64,000 nt of DNA from an uncultured Lachnospiraceae bacterium (GTDB taxonomy: Bacteria > Bacillota > Clostridia > Lachnospirales > Lachnospiraceae): contig CAKQYU010000002.1 of the NCBI GenBank assembly GCA_934293575.1, positions 1 to 64,000 on the forward strand. The letters run 5' to 3'. A program made the translations under genes and the position numbers. Position 1 is the stretch's first letter; each line of letters begins with the position of its first letter. Shown here piece by piece: positions 40,753 through 49,192 of this stretch. The notes below the pieces were generated by a model. That model had not been told where the DNA came from. It searched no databases and saw only the letters and a list, made by a program, of their open reading frames with translations.

Positions 40753-42117
40753 TTATTGAATATCGTTATCGTCAAATACGTCTCCGCATTCCGGACAGAA
40801 TTTAGGAGGATTGTATGGATCTTCCGGAGTCCATCCGCACTTGTCACATCGATATAACGGAGCAGCGGCAGGTTTCTTCGCACCGCAGTTCTGGCAGAAT
40901 TTACCCTGATTTACCGCACCACACGAACAGGTCCAGCCGACAGGTGCTTCCGGTTTCTTTGCACCACAGTTCTGGCAGAACTTACCGGTGTTGCTTGTAC
41001 CGCACGAACAGGTCCATGTGTCCGCAGCCGGTGCAGGAGTTGGAGCAGCCGGAGCCGGTTGTACAGGAGCCTGCGTTGGAGCAGCCTGTTGTTGCTGTTG
41101 CTGAGCAGCCTGCATTGCAAATAAATCATTTGCATTCATACCGCCGGCCTGAGCAGCCATATTCATTCCCGCAAATGCCATCATAGGTCCGGTAGCCGTA
41201 TTGGATGCAGCAGCCTTCATTGCCTCTGCCTGAGCGGTTACCATAGTGGCAGCAGCCATTCCTGGATTACGCATAACAGCTGTTTTTTGTAAATCTTTAA
41301 TCATCTGTTCATCTTCTTCGGATGCTTTGATGGTCTTGATTGCGAAGGAAACAACACGGATACCGCGAAGGTTACCCCATGTTTCCGATAATTCATTATT
41401 CAATGCAGCTGATAATTCTTTTGTGTGAGCAGGAACCGCGCTGTAACGGATACCCATAGCTGAAATTTCAGCAAATGCAGGCTGTAATGCATTCTGTAAC
41501 TCACTCTTTAACATTCCGTCAATCTGGTCTCTTTTGTACTCGCTGGTTACGTTTGCACATACATTTGTGTAGAACAGAATCGGGTCAAAAATCTGGAAAG
41601 AATACTGACCGCTGCAACGGATTGAAATATCAACGTCTAATCCAATATTTGTATCAACAACTCGGAACGGAACCGGATTGGCTGTACCAAATAAGTTGTT
41701 CGGAATTTCTTTTGTGTTAAAGAAATATACTCTCTGGTCTTTGCCGGTATCTCCACCGAATGTAAAACGCTTTCCTATCTGGGAGAAGGTTTTGCCAATG
41801 TTATCACCAAGATTACCTCTTAATAAACTTGGTTCAGACGAGGTGTCAAATAAGAATTCTCCGGCCTCAGCACAAAACTCTACAACCTTACCCTGATCAA
41901 CAATAATCATACACTGGCCTTCGTTGACCGCAATAACGGAACCGTTTGAAATGATATTATCATTACCGTCATTCTTTGTACCGAACTTGCCCTGTGTACG
42001 TTTGTGTCCCTTTACTACCAATACATCTTCCGGAAGAGAATCACAATAAAAATACTCTTTCCACTGATCTGCCATAACACCATTAATGGCACCACCAATT
42101 GCTTTAATTAATCCCAT
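40753..42117 (-). CDS. SPFH domain protein with C-terminal zinc ribbons, YdjI-like
   Basis: A 454-residue protein. After a short N-terminal segment (GLIKAIGGAINGVMADQWKEYF) it carries an SPFH/band-7-type domain (residues ~30-300), a Met/Ala-rich and Gln/Pro-rich hinge (AAQQQQQQAAPTQAPVQPAP), then three zinc ribbons (SCGTSNTGKFCQNCG, SCGAVNQGKFCQNCG, CDKCGW...CPECG). The ATG at 42117 follows AAAGGAGAAAAAT; a longer frame upstream has no ribosome binding site. It lacks a transmembrane helix, as does B. subtilis YdjI, and should scaffold at the membrane through the two zinc-ribbon membrane proteins encoded downstream. Confidence 0.88.
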   Translation of the reverse strand: MGLIKAIGGAINGVMADQWKEYFYCDSLPEDVLVVKGHKRTQGKFGTKNDGNDNIISNGSVIAVNEGQCMIIVDQGKVVEFCAEAGEFLFDTSSEPSLLRGNLGDNIGKTFSQIGKRFTFGGDTGKDQRVYFFNTKEIPNNLFGTANPVPFRVVDTNIGLDVDISIRCSGQYSFQIFDPILFYTNVCANVTSEYKRDQIDGMLKSELQNALQPAFAEISAMGIRYSAVPAHTKELSAALNNELSETWGNLRGIRVVSFAIKTIKASEEDEQMIKDLQKTAVMRNPGMAAATMVTAQAEAMKAAASNTATGPMMAFAGMNMAAQAGGMNANDLFAMQAAQQQQQQAAPTQAPVQPAPAAPTPAPAADTWTCSCGTSNTGKFCQNCGAKKPEAPVGWTCSCGAVNQGKFCQNCGAKKPAAAPLYRCDKCGWTPEDPYNPPKFCPECGDVFDDNDIQ

Positions 42118-42349
42118 ATTTTTCTCCTTTTCCAATAAAAATTCGGCAGGTGACTGCAAAAATAACCGGTTAATACTCCCCCTGATATTCCCGCAGATGC
42201 CTGTTAAAAAAATGATATATGTATATGAAAATCCCTTACTATGTATATGAGAAAAATAAGGAATATTCACACATTTTTATTATACATATTTGGTCGAAAA
42301 TTGTCTATTGTTATTTGGGGTAAAAATGCTTCTTAGAAAAATGAAAATA

Positions 42350-42358
42350 TGGTATAAT
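42350..42358 (+). promoter_or_regulatory. extended -10 promoter element upstream of the RlmD-like gene
   Basis: TGGTATAAT (TG at 42350-42351, TATAAT 42353-42358) is an extended -10 box 36 bases before the start codon; the -35 box is poor (TTCTTA, 42330-42335). Confidence 0.5.
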
Positions 42359-42393
42359 TTTTTAAAATCGACTACAGGTAAAATAAGATAGGT

Positions 42394-43848
42394 ATGGGTA
42401 TAAAGATGCAATTAGAAAAAAACAAAGAATATATTATTACAATTGATGACATGGGAAATGACGGAGAAGGAATCGGTCATATGGATGGGATGGCTGTATT
42501 TGTAAAGGATACGGCACCGATGGACGTTGCAAAGATTAAGATTACAAAAGTAAAGAAAAATATGGCATACGGAAGGTTGGTTACGTTGTTAGAACCATCA
42601 CCATACCGCATAGAGCCTGTCTGCCCGCATGCAAGAAGGTGTGGCGGATGCCAGATTATGCATGTCGGTTATGAGAAACAGTTACAATGGAAACAGGAAA
42701 AGGTTCTTAATTGTCTGAAAAGAATTGGCGGGGTAAAGGATGCCGAAAAGAAAATGGAACCGATTATCGGAATGGATGCCAATCATGGAAATCAATCGGA
42801 TGTGCCGTCGTATTTAAGATACCGGAATAAGGCACAGTTTCCGGTTCGAAAGGGAAAAGATGGGGAAATCCGGATTGGATTTTATGCAGGAAGGACGCAT
42901 GATGTAATTGATACGGATGTCTGTTATCTGCAAAACGAAATCAATGATGAGATAATTAAAAAAATGCGTGCGTTTATGAATGCCTATCAGGTCAAACCAT
43001 ATGATGAAGCAAGCGGGAAAGGTCTGGTTCGGCATATTCTGACCCGTGTCGGAAGAAAGACCAGAGAGGTTATGCTTTGCTTAGTTCTCAACGGAAAAGA
43101 ATTAAAGGGAAAGTGTGAGGGAAAATACACGAATGTTGAACGGCAGCTGGTGGAACAAATGAAAGCGGTAGCGGGAATGACGAGCATTTCCATCAATATA
43201 AATGAAGAAAATACAAACCGGATTCTCGGAAGCAGGGTACGGACAATATGGGGAAAGGACAGCATTACCGATTATATCGGTAATGTAAAATATCAGATTA
43301 ATCCATTGTCATTTTATCAGGTAAATCCGGTACAGACGGAGAAACTGTATGCGAAGGCATTGGAGTATGCCAACCTTCAGGGTAATGAAACCGTATGGGA
43401 TTTGTATTGCGGTATCGGAACCATTTCGTTATTTCTGGCACAGAAGGCAAAAAGCGTATATGGAGTTGAAATCGTACCGGAAGCAATCGAAGACGCAAAG
43501 ATAAATGCAAAGCTCAATGGATTTGATAATGTGGAATTTTTTGTTGGTAAGGCAGAAGAAGTTCTTCCTCGGGAATATGAAAAAAATGGGATTTACGCGG
43601 ATGTCATAGTTGTAGACCCGCCGAGAAAGGGTTGTGATCCGGTTGCAATTGAAACAATGCTTCAAATGCAGCCGAAGCGAATCGTGTATGTCAGTTGTGA
43701 CCCGGCTACATTGGCAAGAGACGTCAAGCTGCTTTGTGAAGGCGGATATGAATTGGAACGGTTTTGTCCGACGGATATGTTCCCGATGAGCGGGCATTGT
43801 GAGACGGTTGTCAAATTGTTCCTCAAAAAAGATACATCTAGGATTTGA
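42394..43848 (+). CDS. 23S rRNA (uracil-C5)-methyltransferase, RlmD/RlmCD family
   Basis: A 484-residue TrmA-superfamily enzyme. An N-terminal TRAM domain (TIDDMGNDGEGIGHMDGMAV, 17-60) is followed by the iron-sulfur site C77, C83, C86 (CPHARRCGGC) and C177, a central domain, and a SAM-binding methyltransferase domain (VWDLYCGIGTISLFLA, VVDPPRKGC) with the catalytic cysteine in VYVSCDPATLARD. It methylates uridines at C5, U747 and/or U1939 of 23S rRNA in relatives. Which site cannot be told from sequence. The ribosome binding site is weak. The next 700 bases hold only remnants. Confidence 0.93.
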   Translation: MGIKMQLEKNKEYIITIDDMGNDGEGIGHMDGMAVFVKDTAPMDVAKIKITKVKKNMAYGRLVTLLEPSPYRIEPVCPHARRCGGCQIMHVGYEKQLQWKQEKVLNCLKRIGGVKDAEKKMEPIIGMDANHGNQSDVPSYLRYRNKAQFPVRKGKDGEIRIGFYAGRTHDVIDTDVCYLQNEINDEIIKKMRAFMNAYQVKPYDEASGKGLVRHILTRVGRKTREVMLCLVLNGKELKGKCEGKYTNVERQLVEQMKAVAGMTSISININEENTNRILGSRVRTIWGKDSITDYIGNVKYQINPLSFYQVNPVQTEKLYAKALEYANLQGNETVWDLYCGIGTISLFLAQKAKSVYGVEIVPEAIEDAKINAKLNGFDNVEFFVGKAEEVLPREYEKNGIYADVIVVDPPRKGCDPVAIETMLQMQPKRIVYVSCDPATLARDVKLLCEGGYELERFCPTDMFPMSGHCETVVKLFLKKDTSRI

Positions 43849-44271
43849 AGTGATTATGGAGCCGGGCGAAGGACATTATTATTTACCAATGCTCCTACAA
43901 ACCCATAAATTAGACATTTGTAGATTTTTATGAAGAACTGGAATTTAAGAAATTATATAAATATTCAGTACCATTTTACTTTGAACTAGAGAAAAGAAAA
44001 GCTATTAATGATATATTAGTTGAAAAAGGGATTGTTTTCTTTGATAAAGAAAAGTTCACAACGGATTACGTGATAGATAAATCCTTAAAAGAAGCTAAAC
44101 CAATGGCTTTAAAGGTAGCTGGCAAGTATTTTATAAAGTTTGTATTACAAAAGGTGTATGTTCAGCAAGAGTCATATGAGCAGAGAAAAGAAGAATTTCA
44201 TAGGAAATGTTAAAACAGAGAATTTAAGATTAATTGAGTAATCCCAAACGAATAGTAAGTGGTTGGAATCA
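43849..44271 (+). pseudogene. gene remnants between rRNA methyltransferase and type VII locus
   Basis: No intact gene here. From ATG at 43856 a short frame reads EPGEGHYYLPMLLQTHKLDI and stops. From 43914 another frame stays open for 99 codons (FYEELEFKKLYKYSVPFYFELEK ... EQRKEEFHRKC, quoted in part) to TAA at 44211-44213, without a start codon or ribosome binding site. The two pieces could be one frameshifted gene. I do not recognise the family; given its place beside a polymorphic toxin locus it may be an old effector or immunity fragment. Confidence 0.45.
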
Positions 44272-44307
44272 AACCTCCAAGTCTACAACAGACTTGGAGG
44301 TTTTTTT
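44272..44307 (+). terminator. strong rho-independent terminator before the type VII locus
   Basis: AACCTCCAAGTCT (44272-44284) and AGACTTGGAGGTT (44290-44302) form a perfect 13-bp stem with a five-base loop and seven Ts (44301-44307). It isolates the secretion locus from upstream transcription. Confidence 0.93.
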
Positions 44308-44429
44308 GCCCCTTTTCTCCCCCTCCCCTTATCTTATTTCAAATATTAAACTTTCTATTTTTAGAAAATATTTTTCTCTTGATTAAGGAGGATTTTTATC
44401 TTCAAAAGGCGGCAAATCCATACAAAATC

Positions 44430-44478
44430 ACCGTAAAAAGTGCAAATTTCGACGGTAAAAATGCAAAAACCGACGGTC
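44430..44478 (+). promoter_or_regulatory. three direct repeats at a two-helical-turn period upstream of the type VII promoter
   Basis: ACCGTAAAAAGTGCAAA (from 44430), ACGGTAAAAATGCAAA (from 44452) and ACGGTC (from 44473) recur at 22 and 21 bp. The last copy ends four bases before the -35 box. Direct repeats on one helix face next to the -35 element are how LytTR-type and some other response regulators bind; the regulator is not in this window. Confidence 0.55.
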
Positions 44479-44481
44479 CTA

Positions 44482-44510
44482 TTGAATTTGAAAAAAGAAT
44501 TGGATATAGT
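44482..44510 (+). promoter_or_regulatory. promoter candidate for the type VII secretion locus
   Basis: TTGAAT (44482-44487), 17 bases, TATAGT (44505-44510); start of transcription near 44517, about 58 bases before the first gene. Confidence 0.65.
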
Positions 44511-44574
44511 AGAGAAAATAAAAGGATATAAGGTCCTTCATTTGAAATTTGACGGGTTTTGATATTTGGAAGGT

Positions 44575-46875
44575 ATGGGTACAAATGTGAAAAAAGTAGT
44601 AAGAAATATATTGTGTGTGGCAGGGGTAATAATCTTATTAGTGCTAAGTAGTATTGGGGGCATATGTATTGAACGTAACCACCAAGAAACTTTGGAAATG
44701 CAAAAGGAGCATATATCTACAATTGCTGTTATAAATATGGATGATGGTATAGCAATGGGAGAAACGCAAACCAATTATGCAAGTCAGCTTATAAGTTTTC
44801 CAAGTGATGATTTTACGGTAACTGGATTGGCTGATGCAAAGGCGGGTATAGAAAATGGCACCTATGCTGCTTACATTGTAATACCGGAAACCTTTTCGGC
44901 AACCGTTACATCCATTGAAAATGAACCGAAAAAGGTAACAATAGGCTATCAGTACAATGAAAAGCTGGATGAAGAGTCAAAATTGCAGGCAATTAATGAC
45001 ATAAATGCTTTTATTAATTTGCTGAATTCCAATGTTGCGTATATGTATATGGATGCAATATTGGCAGAATTCCATCAAGTTCAGGATGATTCAGAAACAA
45101 TTCTGTCAAATGATAATACGGAATTGGAACAATTGGCTAATGTGGATGCGGCACAGTTGATTGTAGCAGCTGAACCTGTAGAAGAGGCTGTTGTAGAAAA
45201 TGATATTAAGCCGGTAGATTTAACTGCGTATACGGAACAAAATAAAAGTTTATTGGAATCTATGTTGTTAAGCTATACGGAAGCAACCCAAAAGGGGAAA
45301 GAAGATTATATATCCATACAAGATACGAATATAGAGGTAGGAACGGCTAAAGATAATTTCTTTTCAACCTATCGTACAGTTGTTGAAGATAGTATTTCGG
45401 GACAGGATAAATTGTTAGTGTCAGGCAGGAACAATCTTGCATATGCAGTTGGTTCTTATAATCAGGATATTGATGTTAAGAGAGAAGATGCGGAACAAAT
45501 TGTAGAGAAAATTGTAAAGGAACAGATAAACTGCAATCAAACGGAAGCAGATCAGCAATTGGAGGAACTGCTTCAAAAGACGAATCAAGACAATTACAAA
45601 AAATTGTATAACTTACAGAATGCATGGGAAGATACATATGAAAAAATGAAGGGAGATGTAGAGAAAAATCTACAATTTCAATTAGGAAACACAGATGATA
45701 GTACGGACAAAACATTGGAGAATTTAATTGTAAGTGCATATACGCAGGGTTTGAATGATGGTTTGGATGTTTTGAATAATGATATTGAACAACGAAATGG
45801 TGAAGGAGAAATTACGGCAAGGGATATCCAAGGTATTATCGCAAATTATAAAAATACGAATTCATTACAGAATACTGCCGAATGTGAGAATCAAATAAAC
45901 GTATTAAAAACGAAATTGGCAACCAATTTGAGGAATATACATATTGATTGGGAAAGGCTGAATACGGATATTCCCACAATAGATGAAAATGCATTGGAAA
46001 ATAGAGAGGCAGAGGATAAGAATCAGAAGACGGAAACAGATGTAGAAGAAAAAACAGATGGAGGGGACGAAACGGAGAAATCCGAGGATGAAGAGAAAAA
46101 ACCTCAAATTATTCTGACAAAGATTAATGATGAACAGATTGCTGATGATACAGAAATGATTCTTGATTTATTCAAAATGAAATCGGATTCAGAAGAAATC
46201 AATCAGATAATACAAACATATTTTGTTGATGCGTTATCGGAAGAAAATGAAAAACAGATGAAGCGCTTATCCAATGCAGAGCTGCAACTAAGCCAGAGTA
46301 TGGATAATTATGAAAATAGGTTGGTTACATATGATCCACTGAAATATATAGAGAATGCCAATCTGAATGTATATTTAAATGATATAGAAACAAATGCAGG
46401 AGAAATGCTTGATGTTGTGGAAGAAAATAATTCGGCCTATATGCTCTATGCTACAGAAATGTACACAAATACAATGGAGCATACAACATTGTTAGAAGGT
46501 TCATTTGATGAAGCAAACAAACAGACAACAACAAATGTTGAAAATTGTATTAATGATTTGACGGCATCCAGAGAAGAAGTAAACAATCAAAATGTAGGTA
46601 TGTTAGAAGGATTTACGGATTCATTGAAATATACAAGAGTGGAGAGTCAGGGAAATGCAGAGGTTTATGACTATATTGTCAATCCGGTTGCATCTCAGTT
46701 GAACAGTCAGAATATAACAAATATGCAAGTGTCAACTTCGAGAAAGAAAAATCCTGTAAGAAATTGGCTGGTTTTAATTCTGGGAATAGGAATTATTGTT
46801 TGCGTTATGGCATTTTTAATTCATTTTCGGAATCAACACAAAGGGTCAATGGAAGAAAGAGAGGATTTATTCTAA
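44575..46875 (+). CDS. EsaA-like type VII secretion membrane protein, short form
   Basis: A 766-residue protein with one helix at each end: residues ~9-31 (NILCVAGVIILLVLSSIGG) and ~723-744 (WLVLILGIGIIVCVMAFLI). Between them lies a large external region. Its start, EKTISTIAVINMDDG-like (HISTIAVINMDDGIAMG), followed by ENGTYAAYIVIPETFSATV, is the YhgE/Pip/EsaA signature; the rest is helical, coiled-coil-like and ends in an acidic/lysine stretch near 480-520. Classical EsaA has about 1000 residues and six helices, so this is a reduced form. Start uncertain: TTG 44566, ATG 44575 or GTG 44587 all sit oddly relative to GGAAGG. First gene of the locus. Confidence 0.8.
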   Translation: MGTNVKKVVRNILCVAGVIILLVLSSIGGICIERNHQETLEMQKEHISTIAVINMDDGIAMGETQTNYASQLISFPSDDFTVTGLADAKAGIENGTYAAYIVIPETFSATVTSIENEPKKVTIGYQYNEKLDEESKLQAINDINAFINLLNSNVAYMYMDAILAEFHQVQDDSETILSNDNTELEQLANVDAAQLIVAAEPVEEAVVENDIKPVDLTAYTEQNKSLLESMLLSYTEATQKGKEDYISIQDTNIEVGTAKDNFFSTYRTVVEDSISGQDKLLVSGRNNLAYAVGSYNQDIDVKREDAEQIVEKIVKEQINCNQTEADQQLEELLQKTNQDNYKKLYNLQNAWEDTYEKMKGDVEKNLQFQLGNTDDSTDKTLENLIVSAYTQGLNDGLDVLNNDIEQRNGEGEITARDIQGIIANYKNTNSLQNTAECENQINVLKTKLATNLRNIHIDWERLNTDIPTIDENALENREAEDKNQKTETDVEEKTDGGDETEKSEDEEKKPQIILTKINDEQIADDTEMILDLFKMKSDSEEINQIIQTYFVDALSEENEKQMKRLSNAELQLSQSMDNYENRLVTYDPLKYIENANLNVYLNDIETNAGEMLDVVEENNSAYMLYATEMYTNTMEHTTLLEGSFDEANKQTTTNVENCINDLTASREEVNNQNVGMLEGFTDSLKYTRVESQGNAEVYDYIVNPVASQLNSQNITNMQVSTSRKKNPVRNWLVLILGIGIIVCVMAFLIHFRNQHKGSMEEREDLF

Positions 46876-46933
46876 TGGAATAATCAGTCTTTGGACTATT
46901 ATTAAATATTAAGAAAAGAAAGGAGATTATCAA

Positions 46934-47236
46934 ATGGGATCAGAAAGTTTAAAAATGAGTTATGAGGACATGCAGGCTGAAATAGCAAAGTTGTCCCAGT
47001 ATGCAGAAGAGTTTGAAACAACTACAAGTTCCATGACATCAAGTGTAACCACATTGTGTGATGGATGGGTATCTGCGTCAACAGAAACCTACCGTGAAGA
47101 TTACACCGCATTGGCAAATAACTTTTCTCAGACTTTGGAAGTTGTCAGAAGTTTAATTCAGTCAACCTCTGATTACATTGCAGATATGCAGGCAGTGGAT
47201 AGTGCATATTCTAAGTCTAAGGTATCTGTAGGGTAA
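46934..47236 (+). CDS. WXG100-like (EsxA-type) secreted protein
   Basis: A 100-residue helical hairpin (MSYEDMQAEIAKLSQYAEEFE, then TETYREDYTALANNFSQTLEVV) with the turn CDGWVSAS. The tryptophan of the WxG turn is present, but the glycine is replaced by serine (W-V-S). The C-terminal part YIADMQAVDSAYS resembles the YxxxD/E export signal region. WXG100 proteins are both substrates and partners of type VII secretion. Strong AAAGGAGATTATCAA ribosome binding site, own downstream terminator: probably the most abundant product of the operon. Confidence 0.88.
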   Translation: MGSESLKMSYEDMQAEIAKLSQYAEEFETTTSSMTSSVTTLCDGWVSASTETYREDYTALANNFSQTLEVVRSLIQSTSDYIADMQAVDSAYSKSKVSVG

Positions 47237-47247
47237 TTAAATGAAAG

Positions 47248-47294
47248 ACGAGCAGGGGAATGGGTATATCTACTGCCCTTGCTCGTTTTGTTTT
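47248..47294 (+). terminator. partial terminator after the WXG100-like gene
   Basis: ACGAGCAGGG (47248-47257) pairs with CCCTTGCTCGT (47276-47286) with one G-T pair, followed by TTTGTTTT. It sits inside the operon and would give more WXG100 mRNA than core mRNA. Confidence 0.75.
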
Positions 47295-47328
47295 ACAAAG
47301 AAGCAGATGAAAAGAGGAAATACAGGAA

Positions 47329-47796
47329 ATGGAAAATACGACAATGGAAGAGGACCAGAATGTGGAAGCAGTTTCCAAATCATCCGGAAATCTGAACTTA
47401 AACGGTGAAGCATGGAAAAACAGGAATAATACGACATATACTTCACTTTTAGACAGATATGGGGCGGCTGATTTATTTTCGAATAAGAGTATGGGAAGAT
47501 ATCAGCAACTGGAAGAAGAAAAGCATACAGAGCAACAGGAACTGACAGATTACATTTTTTCGGGACATATGCAGACAAAGAGTGAAGACGAAAGTATGGT
47601 TGAGTGTATTTTTTCGGAGGAGATTCAACTTTCCAAGGTCAGGGATTATAGCAGAAATGAAGATGACTATTTTATATGCTTTGTAATGGCGGAGATTTTA
47701 TTTGTTTTCGTATTTGTATACATTTTGATGAAGCTGAATGCCGGCAGAAGAAAGAGGAGAGAAACACATGCAATTGAAATTAACATGGAAGATTAG
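47329..47796 (+). CDS. EssA-like type VII secretion protein
   Basis: A 155-residue protein: soluble N-terminal ~115 residues (including a glutamine/glutamate-rich stretch QQLEEEKHTEQQELTDYIF), one C-terminal transmembrane helix (about 117-137, FICFVMAEILFVFVFVYILM) and a basic tail NAGRRKRRE. Length, topology and place between the WXG100-like and EsaB-like genes match EssA. Direct sequence similarity to staphylococcal EssA is not evident by eye, so the assignment rests on context. It overlaps the EsaB-like gene by 29 bases. Confidence 0.65.
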   Translation: MENTTMEEDQNVEAVSKSSGNLNLNGEAWKNRNNTTYTSLLDRYGAADLFSNKSMGRYQQLEEEKHTEQQELTDYIFSGHMQTKSEDESMVECIFSEEIQLSKVRDYSRNEDDYFICFVMAEILFVFVFVYILMKLNAGRRKRRETHAIEINMED

Positions 47797-48031
47797 GGGA
47801 CAGCAGGATATGGAACTGTTGGTATTTGAGGAGCAGAAAATAGCAGAGACCATGGAGATATTGGAAGAGAAGGGACTTCTGGGAGATGAAGTGGCAGACT
47901 CTGTAAAATATATAAAAGCATTAAGAACGAATAATCAGGTAAATGTACTTTTGACATACAGTGAGGCAAATATTTATTCAGGGGATATTTTAGTATTGGA
48001 GAGTCAGGATTATGAAGGAGGTATGAATTGA
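47768..48031 (+). CDS. EsaB/YukD-like ubiquitin-fold protein
   Basis: An 87-residue protein (LKLTWKIRGQQDMELLVFEEQKIAETMEILEEKGLL...) ending in the strand SGDILVLE, the typical last strand of YukD/EsaB ubiquitin-like proteins. ATG at 47768 follows AGAGGAGAGAAACAC; an earlier frame start overlaps EssA too far. EsaB is a small cytosolic regulator/component of type VIIb secretion. It overlaps the next start by one base (TGATG). Assignment by fold pattern, size and position. Confidence 0.72.
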   Translation: MQLKLTWKIRGQQDMELLVFEEQKIAETMEILEEKGLLGDEVADSVKYIKALRTNNQVNVLLTYSEANIYSGDILVLESQDYEGGMN

Positions 48032-48489
48032 TGGCAGGTAAAACGACAGGACAAAGTGGTGCCGATGTAGCAGCGAAACGCGCAGCCGAACAAAAAGCTG
48101 CGGAAGAGAAGGCAAAAAAAAGAGTATCTATACAATCACAAATTCAACATTGGAATACGAAATTATCAGAGGTTAATTCTCAGATAACGGAGCTTACAAC
48201 AGAACAATCTAACCTGAGTACATATTTGGGAGAGTGGGACACACAAAAGAGTATATACGACGGAAGTGAAAATTTGTCAGAGGTTGTCAGGGTAAATGTA
48301 TTTGAAGGTGTGTGTGCAGATAAGATAAAAGATGATTTTTCAGCCAGTATAACCGAGATGGATGGAACCTATAGCAAAGTAAGCAGACTGAATGGGAATG
48401 TAGGGACACAGATTACCAGATTGAATCAGTATGTATCGGTTATTAATACGAAACTGACATCTTTAAGAAGTGAATTAAGTTCTATTTAG
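48031..48489 (+). CDS. DUF5082/YwqH-like coiled-coil partner protein
   Basis: A 152-residue protein with an alanine/lysine-rich start (AAKRAAEQKAAEEKAKKR) and long coiled-coil helices (IQSQIQHWNTKLSEVNSQITELTTEQSNLS, quoted as key region 45-75). The middle WDTQKSIYDGSENLSEVVRVNVFEG matches the YwqH/DUF5082 pattern, in which V..N.FEG is conserved. Such proteins are encoded directly before LXG-type effectors and serve as targeting partners. ATG at 48031 after GAAGGAGGTATGAATTG. Part of a three-gene helical partner set before the toxin. Confidence 0.75.
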   Translation: MAGKTTGQSGADVAAKRAAEQKAAEEKAKKRVSIQSQIQHWNTKLSEVNSQITELTTEQSNLSTYLGEWDTQKSIYDGSENLSEVVRVNVFEGVCADKIKDDFSASITEMDGTYSKVSRLNGNVGTQITRLNQYVSVINTKLTSLRSELSSI

Positions 48490-48500
48490 GAGGCGGGATA

Positions 48501-48794
48501 ATGGCACAAGTAATAAATTTACGGGAAAATGAATACCAGACCATAGTATCGGAACTGGGGAAAATGCATGCGGATCAATTACAGAATGTAGAAAGTATTA
48601 TTAATGAAATGAAGACACTGGTCAACAGTGAGGATGCCTTTTCTGCAAATCTGACATCCAAAAAGATGGAGGATATGCTGGATATGTTATCAGATGATGT
48701 AATGACTCTGTTAAAACAGGCATTTCAGGATAGTGAAGCCGGTGTTGCGAACATGATAACGTCAACTATGATAACGGACAGTGTATGTGGTTAA
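48501..48794 (+). CDS. small helical type VII partner protein (YwqI-like position)
   Basis: A 97-residue all-helical protein (NLRENEYQTIVSELGKMHADQLQNVESI, ...LTSKKMEDMLDMLSDDVMTLLKQAF) with no cysteine-based motif except the last residues. It has the size and helix-hairpin look of WXG100-related targeting proteins but no WxG. It starts 12 bases after the DUF5082-like gene with AGGAGGCGGGATA. In LXG loci two small helical proteins normally pair with the effector N-terminus; this is likely one of them. Confidence 0.65.
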   Translation: MAQVINLRENEYQTIVSELGKMHADQLQNVESIINEMKTLVNSEDAFSANLTSKKMEDMLDMLSDDVMTLLKQAFQDSEAGVANMITSTMITDSVCG

Positions 48795-48806
48795 GGAGGG
48801 ATAAAA

Positions 48807-49097
48807 ATGAGTGATATCAGTATCAGCAGCGGTAATACGGAACAAGTTGTTTCCGAGCTAATTAATAAGATTCAGACAGAAATCATAGATGCCGGTTCGA
48901 CATCAGGAAGTGCAATTACAAGTACAATTGAACATTCGTGTGGAGACTTTATTGATTCCCTGAGGGAAGAAGTGGCACAGGAAACAGCAATAATGAATTC
49001 CGTGGGAGATTTGTTAATAGCAATGGCGAATTATATTCGGTCAGCATCAACGGCTTTTGAAAATGTGGATACTACATATAGTTCTTCAAAGGTTTGA
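48807..49097 (+). CDS. small helical type VII partner protein, second
   Basis: A 96-residue protein: SDISISSGNTEQVVSELINKI, a serine/threonine/glycine-rich middle (AGSTSGSAITSTIE), and a C-terminal helix LLIAMANYIRSASTAFENVD ending YSSSKV. This resembles the small WXG100-like secreted proteins of type VIIb loci (the TIGR04197/SACOL2603 type is one candidate). It lies 12 bases after the previous gene with AAGGAGGGATAAAA and 95 bases before the toxin gene, so it probably travels with the toxin. Exact family uncertain. Confidence 0.65.
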   Translation: MSDISISSGNTEQVVSELINKIQTEIIDAGSTSGSAITSTIEHSCGDFIDSLREEVAQETAIMNSVGDLLIAMANYIRSASTAFENVDTTYSSSKV

Positions 49098-49192
49098 CTT
49101 TTTCAAATGACTTTAACAAATTGTATGGTGATAGCAAATAGGATGTATATGAAATTTATTTTGTAGATATATAATGATTTAGGAGGAAACAC

